64,000 nt of DNA from assembly GCA_026724425.1 (NCBI GenBank), contig JAIUCV010000089.1:1736001-1800000 (forward strand). Direction: 5' to 3'. Within the stretch, counting starts at the first letter, position 1. Each line of letters begins with the position of its first letter. The stretch comes from Erythrophleum ivorense (Eukaryota; Streptophyta; Magnoliopsida; Fabales; Fabaceae). The position numbers and the translations under genes are program-made. This document shows, one piece after another, positions 13,541 through 26,656 of the stretch. Below the pieces are notes generated by a model. The model searched no databases, was not told the origin of the DNA, and saw only the letters and a program-made list of their open reading frames with translations.

Positions 13541-13801
13541 TCATGCACTCCCAGGTGGTGTTTCATGTCCCATTCCGGGACTATGACCGGGAGTTGTAGG
13601 GCGGTAGGCATCGTCCTCATTAACCTTATATTGGTTTGTGGTATAAGAAACACGGGAGGGAGGTTGTGGGCTCCTCAAGGAGACTCCAGTGATAGCTGGT
13701 GGAGGGTGAATGTGTAGCTTCCTTGATGCTGCCACTGAACCGAAGTTAAGTTGCAGAAGAAGGAAGAGAAGACAGGTTAACAAGATTGTTTTCTCGGCCA
13801 T
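13541..13801 (-). CDS. CEP: C-terminally encoded peptide (CEP) hormone precursor
   Basis: This 86-residue secreted precursor carries one CEP domain. Residues 1-25 form a signal peptide (MAEKTILLTC and a Leu-rich core ending GSVAA). Residues 26-64 are a variable, Pro/Ser-rich propeptide. Residues 65-79 read AYRPTTPGHSPGMGH, matching the CEP pattern with Pro residues that are hydroxylated in known members. The tail ETPPGSA is short, as usual in the family. Known CEPs are cleaved, secreted 15-residue peptides sensed by CEPR leucine-rich-repeat receptor kinases, and act in root architecture and systemic nitrogen signalling; this gene's own role is inferred. The start is the ATG at 13801; reading further upstream would need a GTG start. 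The gene is intronless. A TATA-like tatataaaat-type tract lies about 220 bases upstream on the minus strand. Confidence 0.92.
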   Translation of the reverse strand: MAEKTILLTCLLFLLLQLNFGSVAASRKLHIHPPPAITGVSLRSPQPPSRVSYTTNQYKVNEDDAYRPTTPGHSPGMGHETPPGSA

Positions 13802-14049
13802 GAATGAACACACTAGCTTAGGAAAGATTAATGATGATGGGGTTTCACCTAAAGGAAAAAAAAAACAGATGGCTTCTTGAATTAAAACACTAGCTAGTTC
13901 AAAACCTAGCTACTTCAAGAACCACCACAAACTGATGCTTGTGATCAGCTGAGACAACTATTTAACATGACTGCTAAGGTCCCACGTGCAGTCATATTCC
14001 ATAGCCCTCAACGTGCATATAAAATAAGGTTTTGATGCACATGGAGATG

Positions 14050-17000
14050 TCTCTCTTAGATGTTAATGTACTCACAGAAAAGAAAGAGGTAAGCATTAGA
14101 ATATTTTCCAAATGAGGCAAGTCCAGCATTTCTTGACTCTCCTAAAATTTCCACACAACCATTCATTCAACAGCACGCAGATTTTAAAAGAAAAAGGGCA
14201 TTGGTCGTGATTAGACAACACTAAGAACATTTTGCTTTAATATATACTATTTTCCGTTTTGTTAAAGAGATTGAAAACTGCAATATGATGCAAGTTACTA
14301 TGTTTTATAAAGAAAATGCTTCTTCCACTAACTTAACTATGGCTTTGTTGATACAGACATCTTCTCCCACATCCTTTTTTGGTTATCTTTCTCTAAAATA
14401 AATATGAAAAACATTCAAGGCTTGTTGCGCATGAATTATTCTCCATTTTCACTTTGCTTGAAGAGCAAGGCCACTCTATTTTGGTGCAAGCTAGGAACAC
14501 TTGCTCAATATAGAGAAGATCAGAATAACTGCACATATTTTATAAACTCTTGCTATGATTAACTAAATTAAAGTGAGGAGAGCCATGCCCATAGAATTTA
14601 TTCCCATAGTATTTTATGTAAATGAGAAAGTCGATTTCTTTAGACAGAGAAGGCTATTTATCAGTCACAAGCTATGCTAAACTCCACAAAACTGGCATTT
14701 TACAAACTGCTTTCCTGTCGTAGAAACACATATACTTTAAAAGCTAATGACAGCATCAGATTAGTGACTTAGCAAAATTCTAGTTTTTCTTCCTTTATTC
14801 TTTATGTTTTATAAGAATTAGGTTACTGTTCTTTGGGAAAGAAAAACGTTAAGATGATATGTAAATGCCATGCCTCACATTTGAGCTAAGTCTATCAGAG
14901 ATATAATTCATTTCTTACCTCCCTAATACAAGCTAAGTTATTCAGTCAAACGTTTTTTTTTTTAAATGACGTTGTAGTACTTTTTTTAATTAAGTTGTTC
15001 TTATAACTAATAAATTTTATTCCAAGATTTAAAAAAAAAAGGAATTATTCATACCGTAAGTCCTAAATCTAGTTAAATTAGAACCATAATGAGCTGTAAA
15101 AAGTTATAGGAGTCTAGCTTTCCGCTGTATATTTCCTTCAACTCTGATGGCCACAATCACTCAGCAGTGCCTGATACATTGGCCTCCATTACCGCAAGTC
15201 CAAACTTGAAACCTAGACTTTGAAAGAAAGAAAGAGATTATCATGTGAACAAATTAAAGGGCTCAAACCCTTACTTTCATGCACTCATGTCTGCTACATT
15301 AAAAAAAGGAAAAAAGAAAATCAAGCCACCCTTTCTCATGCAAGTAGATTTAAAATAATTGGTGACTTTTGTCTGCTATGGGTAGGATGATATCCTAGGC
15401 CAACCCACATCATTGAGAAGGAAACCCTCTTTTTCCCTTTCTTCGCCTGACCAATCCCATGCCTAAAATCATGGTCATTCGGCTACATGTGATGCCTTCA
15501 ATAGAATCTTTTCTTTAGTTTAGGACACTTATGTCTGTATAAAACACTCACCTTGGTACTCTTCCGATGCACTTTCCTTTAAACTAAAGGAAATAGTATC
15601 AACTAGGATCTGTTGGCTAAGGAACGAACCTAGGGGTAGCTAAACACACGTTTCTAAAACTACTCTTTACAACAAGGAGTCGAATTCTTCGAAGACTGAC
15701 ATAATATTGCTGTAATCAAGTTGTGAATATTAATTATAAGCTTGATGACTTTAACTTATGGTTAGCTAGGTTGACATTTGGGTAAGTTTCTGGCAAAGAA
15801 GGTGGGCAAAAAGCAGAAAAAAGAAGAAACCTAGGTCAGATACTTGGAGTGATTATATCACTATTAATATTGTTATTTGTCACTATCACAACTATTATAT
15901 TGGGGTTATAAAAAATCATATCTATTCACTGCAAAGCATTGATTTGGAATACACATATAGCCATCTAATAGACTGCGGTGTCAATTGCGTTTTTCTTTTT
16001 GTAGTGATGATTTATTATGATAATGACATCAATAATAACCCTGAAACAAACTTGTTGATGTGTTGATTCTCTCACAAATTTCCAATTCGAAGCTTGGAAC
16101 TTTTGGTTAATATATATTGGTGAATTGTGATATACTGATATTAAATATCAATAGTCATGGGGCTTCTGTTTGTCATGTTAACTCCCTCCTCTCATGAGTT
16201 ATCTGAATGCTCTAACAGCTTATTATGAATTTGGTTTTTCATGCACTTAAACTGAAAGCTAGAGTTCAGAAGACACAACATTACAGCAGGAAAGGAAATT
16301 AGGATATGTTTGTGTGAGAAGCAATGCCAAAGCAGATTTCTTAAAAGTTAAGATTATTTTACAGCTTTACAATCAGAGCTGAGGGTGTAAATAACGTCAC
16401 TAGTCGCTACTAGTTCTTGGGCTGTTAAGCACAGTAAGGCAACTAGTGTATTTTAAACATTTCCAGTTTTAATATGGACAAGACTTACATTAAGTTTCTA
16501 AGGTATTTGTCCTCAAGTTCTTCAATAAAAATATAATATCTAAAAAAAATTTATTAAAAGACTTAATTATATAATGCTGATTTAAGAAAAAAAATTCAAT
16601 AACTATATTATTATTAAAGATTCTGAGACAAACACCTAAAAATTTTATCTATTTCAATAGTAGGTAAAGTGACTATAAAAGAATTCTCAAAATATCATTT
16701 AAAGAAAAAAAATGATAAAAGTTACTCTGAAATGAAAATTGATAAAAAAACAAAAATAAAACAGCTTTAAAAAGTATTTATCAAACACAAGCTAATGACT
16801 TCAATTTATAACATGCACAAACATCAAAGTTTGCAACATTTCTTAATGAAACCTTGGACTAAAAAAGAAAGAGGTTTTTGTGTTTTCTAGGAATCATTCG
16901 AATATGGACACCCGACATAAAATGAGATAACCTAAAATATTTTCAAGAAAAAGATACAACATAATGAAATCCCCCTGCTGAACTTGATCCCTTGTAGAAT

Positions 17001-17690
17001 GAGCATGAAGACCACCAAGCTTTTCTCTAAACAGAGAGAAGAAGCATGTATGAGATTATCTTTGAACATTTTCAATTAGTGACAGAAGATTGTGGGTAGC
17101 TAGTGGAGGGGGCCCACTAGTAGCACACAAACAAACAGCAGACATATGCAGATGGGCAAACGCAAGAACTCACTGCCGTCGTGATATTTTAATGAAATCT
17201 TCAAACAAAACATTATGAAAGCCTGCAAATTAATGGGAAGTTTGCTGTGTTTTGAGCTATATAATACATGCCAGTTGAATGAGGTGTGAAGGATGAATGT
17301 ACTAAAGTAGAAAATAAACACTCTTGTATGTGATTTTAGAACTCAAATTAGGCTATTTAGTGAAAGTTTTGTCTGCTTGTAATCATGAATCACCTGAATA
17401 TCCGTAAGTATTGATGATGAGATGAGATTATAGGGCATTACTTGGGGTATTGCATACTGGTTTGCAGAATATTCTAAATATGCATTGGAGGATTTGTTTG
17501 ACATATAAGCTTCATAGTATATAAAATTGCAACTGGGGTCCAAGAATTTAATATTTAGAAGAGCTAACTTGATTATGTAGAGGAAAAAGAAAATTTGAAA
17601 CACTAATGGCATTTTGAAGTCAGGTGCATTAGCAATGATTGTGATGCAAAAGTTGGGGAAGAAAGAAGACATGAGAGTGGAAAAATTTTA
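14050..17690. other. Intergenic region upstream of the CEP gene
   Basis: No gene or conserved domain is seen. The open frames at about 17100-17672 on the minus strand have low-complexity, hydrophobic content typical of AT-rich noncoding DNA. The first few hundred bases above 13.8 kb presumably hold the CEP promoter; a G-box-like cacgtg core is at about 13984. Confidence 0.5.
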
Positions 17691-18199
17691 CCCCTTATTT
17701 GGTTTGAGGGGAGGGGAGGGGAGGGATTGTCCTCCCCTCCTCTTGTTTGGTTTGTATTTTTAGAGGGGAAGGGAAGGAAAATTTCATTAAACTTTTCTTC
17801 CCCTCCCCCTCTCTTTCCCTTCCAATTTGGGGAGATTAGGAGGGAAGTTGCTTTAATGATATTTTTTGATTAAAATGTCCTTATATTTATTTGTTTAATT
17901 ATTTAGTTAGTTTCATTTATTTATAAATTTTTTTAAAATAATTATAATTATAAATAATTTTTAATATTTGTTTAATTTGGTGATAAAAATATTAAATTTT
18001 TAAAAATAAAAAAATAATTAATTATATTATCATTACTTTTAAAATATATAAAGGTAAAATAATCCATATATTATTATTTTCTCTCATTTCCCCTCCTAAA
18101 CCAAACAATGTATCATTAAAATCCCTCCCTCCCTTCCCCTCCCCTCCATTAAAATCCCTTCCTTCCCCTCCCCTCCTCTCCATTGAACCAAACACACCT
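17691..18199. mobile_element. Tourist-like MITE (PIF/Harbinger-type)
   Basis: This roughly 509-bp element starts with a ttggttt-G-rich end (aggggaggggagggg) and finishes with the inverted counterpart (cctcccctcc followed by gaaccaaacacacct). Each end is a G-rich/C-rich block, and the interior is AT-rich. TTA flanks both sides (17688-17690 and 18200-18202), matching the 3-bp target-site duplication of PIF/Harbinger elements. The outermost bases of the two ends match imperfectly. It has no coding capacity, so it would have depended on a transposase elsewhere. Confidence 0.7.
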
Positions 18200-18389
18200 T
18201 TAAAGATGGCTAGTTTTACTAAACATAAATAAATCAAATCTATCATAAGTAGATTTGTAAGTATGACAGGTATACTTTAAAAAAAATATATTAGCTAAAC
18301 ACTATTTATAAAAATTAAGTAGACCAAATCAGCTCTGTATATATATATTAGACACATTTTTCAGTAAGATTTACTTTATGTGTCAAGCC

Positions 18390-18478
18390 ACGGGTTGTTA
18401 GTTTAGTGGTGAGAAATGTAAATAGTTCAACAGATAGTCCTAAATTTGAACCACGCTTCATTATGTATTAAAAAAAAA
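18390..18478 (+). mobile_element. tRNA-derived SINE-like remnant
   Basis: The segment has a polymerase III box A-like stretch (tagtttagtggtgag), then a box B-like stretch (aaatttgaaccacg), and ends in a run of nine A's. A diverged copy with the same layout is at 45979-46068. It is not a tRNA gene, because no cloverleaf can be closed. Limits are approximate. Confidence 0.5.
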
Positions 18479-18825
18479 TATGTTTATGTGTCTTTTCTTA
18501 TGATTTACTTGACTTATCTATCGTTTATAAATCTAGACTATCTAAAAATCTTTTGACTTTATAATAGATTTCACATATGACATGTTTAGATCTTTATTTA
18601 TAATTAATTTAATCTATTCATTTTTGATAAATCAAGAGATGTAAAACAAAAAAGAAAATATTAAAATAAAGTGAAAACACACAGTGGCAGAGTTTACTTG
18701 GACGTTGGGACCATCAGATGGCCAAAAGACTTTTTCGTGTTACGCATAATCGATAAAAAATATTTTGAACGAGAGTTCTGAGGTTGTAGGTCAAACAGAT
18801 TGTGGTAATTTTCATCTAGAAAGGA

Positions 18826-19408
18826 TCATGGGATGATGGTCAGGGAAAGGTATGCATGGATTGCTTTTAGGTCCAAACCTAACACGATTGACCGGTGAAA
18901 TGATTCCACCCACACCTGCAAAATCAACAATAATGATTTTGGGTCATCGAGTTCTCCGAAGTATGGAAGATATGTTACAGTAAACTTGGCCGAATTGGGG
19001 GCTTTAAGCATATGATAAGCAAGTTCTGGAAGATTAGCTTGATCCCTTGATACTGAAACAGGGGGGCTGGGTTCCTTTGATAAAAGGTCTAATAAGATCA
19101 AACCTTCTTATCGAGTGCAAATGATAGATAAAAAATTAGTATGATAGTAGTAGAAAATTATTCGGATGTTTTCAAATATAAATTCTATGCTTATAGCATT
19201 TATATGTTTTTTTTTTTTTTCCATTTCTATCATCCCCAATAGTGTGTTGCACTTGCAGGTAAACAAGCGGAATGTCCTCCGTCAAATTAGAAATCATCCA
19301 CAAGGGGATTGGTAAGACACAAAAGGAGAAATTTGCACTGAGCACGGACACGTCTTTCAGGCACTTCACGTGTTTAATATTCACACCATCACCATACACT
19401 TGACACAT
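18826..19408 (-). other. Two unassigned open frames downstream of the UPF0114 gene
   Basis: Two minus-strand open frames (19172-19408 and 18826-19101) have a more protein-like composition than the surrounding AT-rich DNA. Examples are KDVSVLSANFSFCVLPIPLW and a Pro/Leu-rich stretch RDQANLPELAYHMLKAPNSA. I recognise no family and see no convincing shared splice structure. They could be remnants of a captured gene or transposon. They lie 450 bases beyond the stop codon of the neighbouring gene, so they are probably not part of it. Confidence 0.2.
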
Positions 19409-19415
19409 ATATATG

Positions 19416-19440
19416 AATATATATATATATATATATATAT
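19416..19440. repeat. TA microsatellite
   Basis: A pure AT dinucleotide run. Confidence 0.85.
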
Positions 19441-19859
19441 GGACACGTCCAGAAAATAAAAGTTCGGCTTAAACACACACTAAGCATGATTTAAATAATT
19501 CTGGGAATTGGTATGAATCTGTCTTTTTCGGTCAGTATATCTTTTTTCGGAATATTTATAGCGTCTTTTTTCTATAAGTCTTTTTATTCATCTTTACAAA
19601 ATTTCAACTTAATGTATTTTCAAAAAATGTTTCTAAAAAAATTGTTGCAGATAAAATAAGAAATGTGCGGAACACAGCTTGGACTCGAGCTAATCAAGAC
19701 AACTATGAAAATATATATTAAACATTACACATCTTAATATTTACAATAGCAGTACATATAGCAGTACATATAAAGACACCTATTTGAAAATGTGTATGTC
19801 TTACTTTACATTCCTTAGATACTTTATCCCATGGTTGATTTTATAATGTCGTAAAAACC

Positions 19860-22800
19860 TCATTTAGCGTCATTCAGCTTAGACAGCAAAAACAGGCAAC
19901 TAGAGGAAAGAAAGACGGAAGCACAGAAGCAAAGCAAATCCACAGGAGTGTGTATAGCAGCCTTCTTACTCTTGTCAAACAACCCAATCAGAAGCAGCAT
20001 CACTATGACATGACCAAGCTTGGTTTTTAGTTCATTCACAGTTTTTATATCCAGCCATTTTGGTCGTTCCTGAAAGGGAAAAGCAACATAAAGTAATTTA
20101 CATGAAAAGATAGATTTGATCAAGTAAAAGCAGAGCCACCGATACTTCTGCTAAACAAATATTTAGGAATATATTTAGAAGGCCATAATATTGCAAAAAT
20201 GCAAACTCTATTACATAGATGTTATAGATGAGGAATTTCCTACATTTTGGAGCACAAGCTAGTAGCACTGGATTTATAACCCCGAAACACCAATCTCTGC
20301 TGCAATGTAACATTAAACTACGTGTTTTATCAGTAGCTATAGTTGACCATACTCTGCTAAGTTCTGTCTACAAGTATCTCATTACGATTATAAAGTAAAT
20401 AACTTTTGAAATTGCCTTGGTACACAAGTTGTGTTTTTATGTGGCAATTAAGCTTCAAATCCTATGTCAACAATATCTCACCAGAGTATCCACCGTGGAG
20501 GATGTCATTGTCACCTAACAAAAACTATCAGTTTTAGAATACCACAACCACTGCCTAACATAGATCAACTGAAGGAAAGTTTGACTGACAACATTCATGA
20601 TTTTTTTTTTAATTCACTCATCCATCTTTTTTTTTTTAAACAACAATTCTACATTTTCTTTAAAAAAAAAAAAGAATTATACGTCCTACACATCTCTCTT
20701 TACAAAGGCACATTTTATCGAAATTTAACTAATAGTTGCAGGAAAATGCTCATATTTAAAGTTGTCTGCCATCATTTAGTTCAATCCAACTTCTTTTTCC
20801 CCCTCTTTTCAATTGCCTAGGTACAGCAGACGGTAAAGATACATATAACACAAAGCCTACTCTTTTTGCATGTCCCTTAAAGTAAATAAACCCAATGTTT
20901 TTTTGGCCAAAAAACAAGAAAGTGCCACTTACAGGTGACACAATACACTGCTATATCAAAGGAAAGAGCAAGAATTTCATTTGAACAGTGCTCTTAAAAT
21001 GCTTGTAATATGCATAAACTTCACCAACAACTGGTTGTCCAATGATACACAAGCTAAATAAAATTCGGCCAATTGGCACGTGACCCACATGCAAAGGGAA
21101 AAACGGAAAGAGTACACACAAAAGCTAACCTTCAGAGTGAATAAGCCAAAGAGATTGGATCTGTAAGTATCCTCTTGATCTGGCAGAGAGCCTGCACTGC
21201 CAAGATTACTGACAAAGAGCTCATAGAGACCCATTCCAAAGACCAGCATAACTGTTCCTAAAAGATAGACATCTACATAGGCAATAATGTAAAAATGAGA
21301 AAAACTATCAAACACTAATTAAGTTGTTGTATATCAAATGTCAGAAAAGGATGGTCTAAACAAGATATTAAGTAATACTAGCAACAAACTTAAAATTCAT
21401 ATACGTAGTTTATTCATATCTACTTCTAGGTCCAGGCTTCATAATTGACATTCCAGTGAAAACTGAAGAACATTAAAAAAAATTAGAACAATATTACAAT
21501 ATATCTAAATTTATGTTTTTGTTCAGTCCACCATAACAGCTTAAGAAGTTAAGATGAATGTACTTCTAGTGATAAAACCAAAGTAATACCTTTTGATACA
21601 TTGGTATTAGCTCATCTTATCTCGGCATGAAAATTCATTATTGTCAACTGTACAAATTGATCTCTGAGTATCAATTCAAATTGCTACTTAGATAAGTATT
21701 GGCTATGTCAAGTATTTCTTCCTTTACTTTCCTCTTTCCGGAAATAGAAGTTACTTTACTTAATAATTTCCAAAAATTGTGTCCGCTAATTTGGTATATC
21801 CATCTCTGCCCACAACTTGCCACAAGATTATAAGTGCTTTGAATGCAGTCCATTTTAACGAGAGAAATCATTTTAGAAATATGGCATCCCAGAGCTTTAT
21901 GCAACTGATGAAATTAAAACAGCCACAGTTTTCTGTAACGCCTACTCATTTATCAAAATATTGTCATGCAGTGCAAAAGTAGAACAGAAAGCCAAAAAAA
22001 ATTTAAAAATAAAAAATAAAAGTACCTTCTTATGTTGGGGAAAACTGATGATATCTAATGGAAATCAGTTGGTATGTTGTTGGCTTGAACTTTGAATATA
22101 TAACTATGATTGGCAATACAATTGCCAGAATTCTAAAAGAACAAGAATGTTAAACCATGTATAATATAAGCTTGTGGCATATAATTATTGGATATTAGAA
22201 GTATGCAACTATTGGCATTATTTTAAAAACATAATAAAATCCCACTTGGAAAATTTCACATGAAAATGTCTAGGAAAAACGTTGGCAGATAAGAACATAT
22301 TTAGTTGTTTTGTTGTGAGATATTGTGATTCGGCTCTAAATCCAATTTCACCGATGACAAGGACTTATGATGTTCATCATCTATGACAAGGGTAAACTAT
22401 AGGGCAAAGAAGAAGCCAACTGCACAAACAGTTATAGTAGGTGAAGTTTTAGCATTTAGTGACACTTACCAATAGCCTCTACCAGCATCAGGATTACCTT
22501 ACTACGATTAATGAAGTATACCATAAAAGACTCCGCAACAAATGTGCAGCCCTGCATGTTAAATGGTAAATAACATACAATTATGCATTAAAATGAGATA
22601 ATCCGACATAGCAAAATAAGTGCAATGTCGTTGAATTGTTGAAAATCCATTCAATCAACTCAACCAAATTTATGCAATTACAAATTCCATTCAGATAGAA
22701 TTCAAAATGTTTCCGTTTCCCCCTCCATGGCTCTACCTACCTCCCTTTTCAATGGGTACCTTTATCTCCCTCTAAAGTTTGAAACGTAAAAGGGAAGTAC

Positions 22801-23812
22801 ACAAACTAACAGACATACAGGAGTAACAGTATATATACATTTCTACAAATTTAAAAAGATATATTGCGCAGTCAACAACATATTAATGCAGCATGCTGGA
22901 ATCCCCTTCCCCCTCTCAAGGTTTATAAGAAGCATGAGGGCAAACTCCAATGACCATTATCTTAATCCATCTTCTAAACTTCTGAATTAAGGAGCAAGGC
23001 TTACGTGTAATTCTTGAATGTCGGCTTGTCAAATCAAGATCTAAAACCATAGAGCAAATGCCTAAAAATCAATCAAATAAAATAGTCCAAATACGACAAA
23101 TGACGACCCCAACGATGAATAATCAATTAAATAATAAAAGTGGAGACGGAATTATTTATCGTCGGGGTATCGGGCTGATTCTTGCAGGATCTCAATGCTG
23201 GTCCACCTTAATGAAGATAGAACTCGTTCTTTGTATGATATAATTTTAGCGCTAATTCAGTATCATGAACTTGTTAAACGAGGTAGATGGATTCTCTGTG
23301 TAATCTGTTTGTTTTTCAATCAAAAAGTTAAATAATAATACTCTTAAAATTTTACCTTGATAAAACATAGAAATGATCCAATTAAAGACCCAAAAACTCC
23401 CAGAATAGCCATAAACCGGCATCTATAAATGACCTACAAAATCCATCGACCAAAACTCAAAAAGTGAGACGAAATAGAGCTTGATTGTGCATAATACATA
23501 ATTCCAAAAGCCTCTAGCATATTAAACTCTTACCTTCTCGATGTCCTCTTCAATAGCTTCCAGCTTCCCAGGCTTCTTCCGAGACGTACCAGAATCATAA
23601 CCAGAATTCGACGCAATAATAGGCGATGAAGAGTTCGCTGCCGAAGACACGGCGGGCCCTGAGGAGCTGCACACACAATTTAGAAATCTAACGCTATGGT
23701 TCCCGAGCTCAAAAACCCTTTTTGCATTTGAGCTCAAAATAATATTATGGCTGAGTGGCGCCGATGATGTTGTTCTGAGAGACCCTTGCACCAATGCGTG
23801 CGAAAGTTTCAT
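19860..23812 (-). CDS. UPF0114 family membrane protein, predicted chloroplast-targeted (5 exons)
   Basis: Joining five exons gives 258 aa in one frame: 23812-23534, 23433-23356, 22551-22470, 21257-21130 and 20069-19860. All introns are GT-AG; intron 3 is phase 1 and the others phase 0. Residues 1 to about 80 are Ser-rich and basic, like a plastid transit peptide. The UPF0114 (YqhA-type) domain follows, with about four membrane segments: near 100-117, 131-152 (VILMLVEAIGTVMLVFGMGL), 206-225 and 235-253. The motif GMGLYELFVSN and the exon 5 start ERPKWLDIKTVNELK are typical of plant members. The family's function is not established. The length fits plant homologues, which are about 250-280 aa. 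The start is the first ATG that reads into the transit peptide. The stop is TGA at 19860-19862. Confidence 0.9.
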
Positions 23813-24200
23813 TGTCTTGGCTTGAAATTGAAACAGGACGAGAAAAGCAAATTTCCAGGCGAGTCACGCACTGGCACTGGCAAGGAGTGAACAAGATTAA
23901 GGGTTTGGGAAAGAGGAAATTATCATCAATTAGTTCATGTGCGTTTGAAAGATCAGCCACGTAATATGGAATTTACAGTGAATGTCTCTGCGACAGGGGG
24001 AGGCATGAGAGTTTCGTAGTCCAGCCCATCTGGAAAGAAGAGCGAATAGAGTGCTGCGACGCCTCATCTCCAATCACCATGTCACCGTTCACCTCACCAC
24101 TTTCACCTTCATCCATAAAAATCTTCTCCTCCGATTGTTCTTTTTCGGTGCAAAACAACAAATTTGGAATCACCCCGTGATGGTTTGGGCGACACGTATC
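23813..24200 (-). promoter_or_regulatory. 5' UTR and promoter region of the UPF0114 gene
   Basis: The roughly 390 bases above the start codon are noticeably richer in G+C than the DNA beyond 24.3 kb. That fits a leader and proximal promoter. No TATA box is convincing. The exact transcription start cannot be placed. Confidence 0.35.
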
Positions 24201-24309
24201 CAAATTATTTGTATCTACTTGTTTTCAGCTTATTTACCCATTTTTTCACTTGTGTTTTCTTTAATCCCAATTATGCCCTTCATTTTTAACAATCTTCTTT
24301 CCCACTTTC

Positions 24310-26500
24310 TTTAAAATTATCAATTTATTTTAGAATAAATTATGTAAATTTTTTTAAATTTTATTAAAATTACATATATTTTTTATTTTTAAATTATATA
24401 TAGATCTTTCTTAAATAAAAATTATATTATATTTTATTTTAATTTTAATTTTTTATTAAAATACCATCCACTAAGTCAATATATATATACACATATACCT
24501 TTTTAAAACTAAAATATTTATATTTTTTAAAAAGATGTTTTAGTTAAAAATTTTTAAATTAGAGTAAATTAATTTTTTAAAAAAATAAAAATATTATACA
24601 ATTTCAACAAAAATTCAAAGAATGTCTATATAATTTGCTATTATTTTAAGTAATTTATTATTTCAAAATGATCACCACATAGGATTTATTTAATTAATTT
24701 TATGATTTGGAATATCACTATAATTTTATTTTATTTTTATCAAAATATAAATAAGAAATTTTAAGCTTTTAAATAATTTTTTAATATATACCAAGTAGTA
24801 ATTTTTTTAACTAATTTTAAAATATTTAAATATTTTTTTTAGACAATGAACAAAATATAAGTTTAAAAAAATAGTGTCATGAATTCTTTTTGAAATAATA
24901 TAATTTTCATCGAAGGAAAAATTTATATATAATTTTGTATATTTTTTATTATTAAATTTCTGAATTAAAATATGACAGATATTTGATTTAAAATAAATTA
25001 ACATAGGTCATATTTTAATTAAAAAACTAATAACAAAAATATTATAAAAAACCGAAATTTAATATTTATGGACATGTGGAGGAAATTGTAGACGATCATT
25101 TTGATTTGAGCCCCCCAAAAAATACTGAATTGGGCCGGACCTTAACGCTCCGGATGTACAAATTAGCCCATCTTCCATGTATAGCTGTTACGTGAGGAAA
25201 CTTGATCAAGCTGAAAAATTCGCATTTGAAACTCAACTATTTTTTGTGGTTCAAATATTCTAAATTTTGATACCTATATTTCAACTAAAGAAGCTTCCAA
25301 ATATGCTTTTCAAATTCTTGTGTAGGGAATTAAGAGCATATATTCTCAGTTGGATACAAATCTTTGTTCACATCCATTTTTTAAATACACGGTGGAATTT
25401 ATGTTTAAATTTAAAATATTTTATTAACTATTTATATCTCTTATTATTATTTTTTATATTATATTACAGAAATCAAACCCTTAATATTATCTATATTCTC
25501 ATTCAACTCTTATTATTTAGGCTAACTCCAAATGACTTACGTCTTTTATTACTAAATTACTCTTAATAACTTATCTTTGTTTACATTTTAGAGAATGATT
25601 ATACAAATATTATGTATTCTGTATTTGAAGCAGACGCAAGAACAACCTTTGCCATGTGCACACGTGCTAAAAGGAAGGAGTTGGTTTATTGAGCAACACA
25701 ATGTCTCGTTGTCACTCTGACAAATAAAATATATAACGGGACACACCTTTGATGTGTATACTTGACATAGGTTTAGTGTATAGACAAGATTTAAATAAAA
25801 TTCAGTTTTTTAATAAATATATAATATGGATAAAAATTTTAGAAATATTAATTATAAAAATATTTAATAGATATATAATATGTATATAATAGTTTTTATT
25901 CGCACATTTAATAGTAAATATTTATGTTGTATTTAAACTTTGTTTTTAGCATAATTCAAGGAATTAATTTAGCGGTCAAAGAGTATTAGGTTTAAATTTG
26001 AGGTTAGCACTTAAAAAATTTATTCTTTTAAAAGCATCATATTTTAATTGATGCACAAACTAATTTAAAAATACTCTTATTGTATTTTTTTTAATATATA
26101 AGGAGAGTCTAACCAAGTTTAAACACCAACTCAAGGAAATGACACCCAATTAACACCATTAACAAGAATACGATAATACTCACAGGATGAATTATTAAAA
26201 ACTTTGTAATCAATGTTTATATCATAAGACTGATTAGTTAACCAATCAACTAACCTATTTTTTTCACGGTGCATGTCACTCATCTTGATAATCTAATTCC
26301 TTCTCAAAACTACTGCAGAGGAGCTCCTTATTGTATGCTTAATGTATATGTAAACTGATATACTTCAAAATTTTATAACCTTTTGAACTAAAATATTAAC
26401 TAAGATTTGGATTTATAGTTGGACAAACGTGCATGGCATGTAAGAATTGGCAGCAAATTAAAACATGAATTGCTTTAAATCAAGGAAAGGAAGATACCTA
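24310..26500. other. Intergenic AT-rich DNA between the UPF0114 and NHL genes
   Basis: 24.3-25.08 kb is almost entirely A/T. A short mixed-composition island at about 25100-25230 holds a tgggcc site-II-like motif, but no reading frame follows it. 25.97-26.03 kb has a weak tRNA-box-like match (tttagcggtcaaagag). The last few hundred bases before 26.6 kb must contain the NHL promoter. Confidence 0.45.
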
Positions 26501-26656
26501 AACCTTCCCTGTCCCACCAGTCAAAGAACCTAAAATTGAAGTTCCCCACCTCGCCAAGCTTCTCAAATCTCAGCCACACACAAACCCCACAACATAAAAC
26601 TCACAACAACGCACAACAATTTCCTCGATTCCCTCTTCCACCTTCATGCCGTCCCT

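Noticed and set aside
13541..13813. Longer CEP precursor with four extra N-terminal residues
   Set aside because: The extension would start at GTG. The ATG at 13801 gives a normal signal peptide.
18390..18478. tRNA gene
   Set aside because: Box A and box B-like stretches are present, but no acceptor stem, anticodon arm or T stem can be formed. An A-rich tail points to a SINE.
25100..25230. Promoter with a site-II-like tgggcc motif
   Set aside because: No gene follows on either strand within a sensible distance, so the motif alone is not enough.
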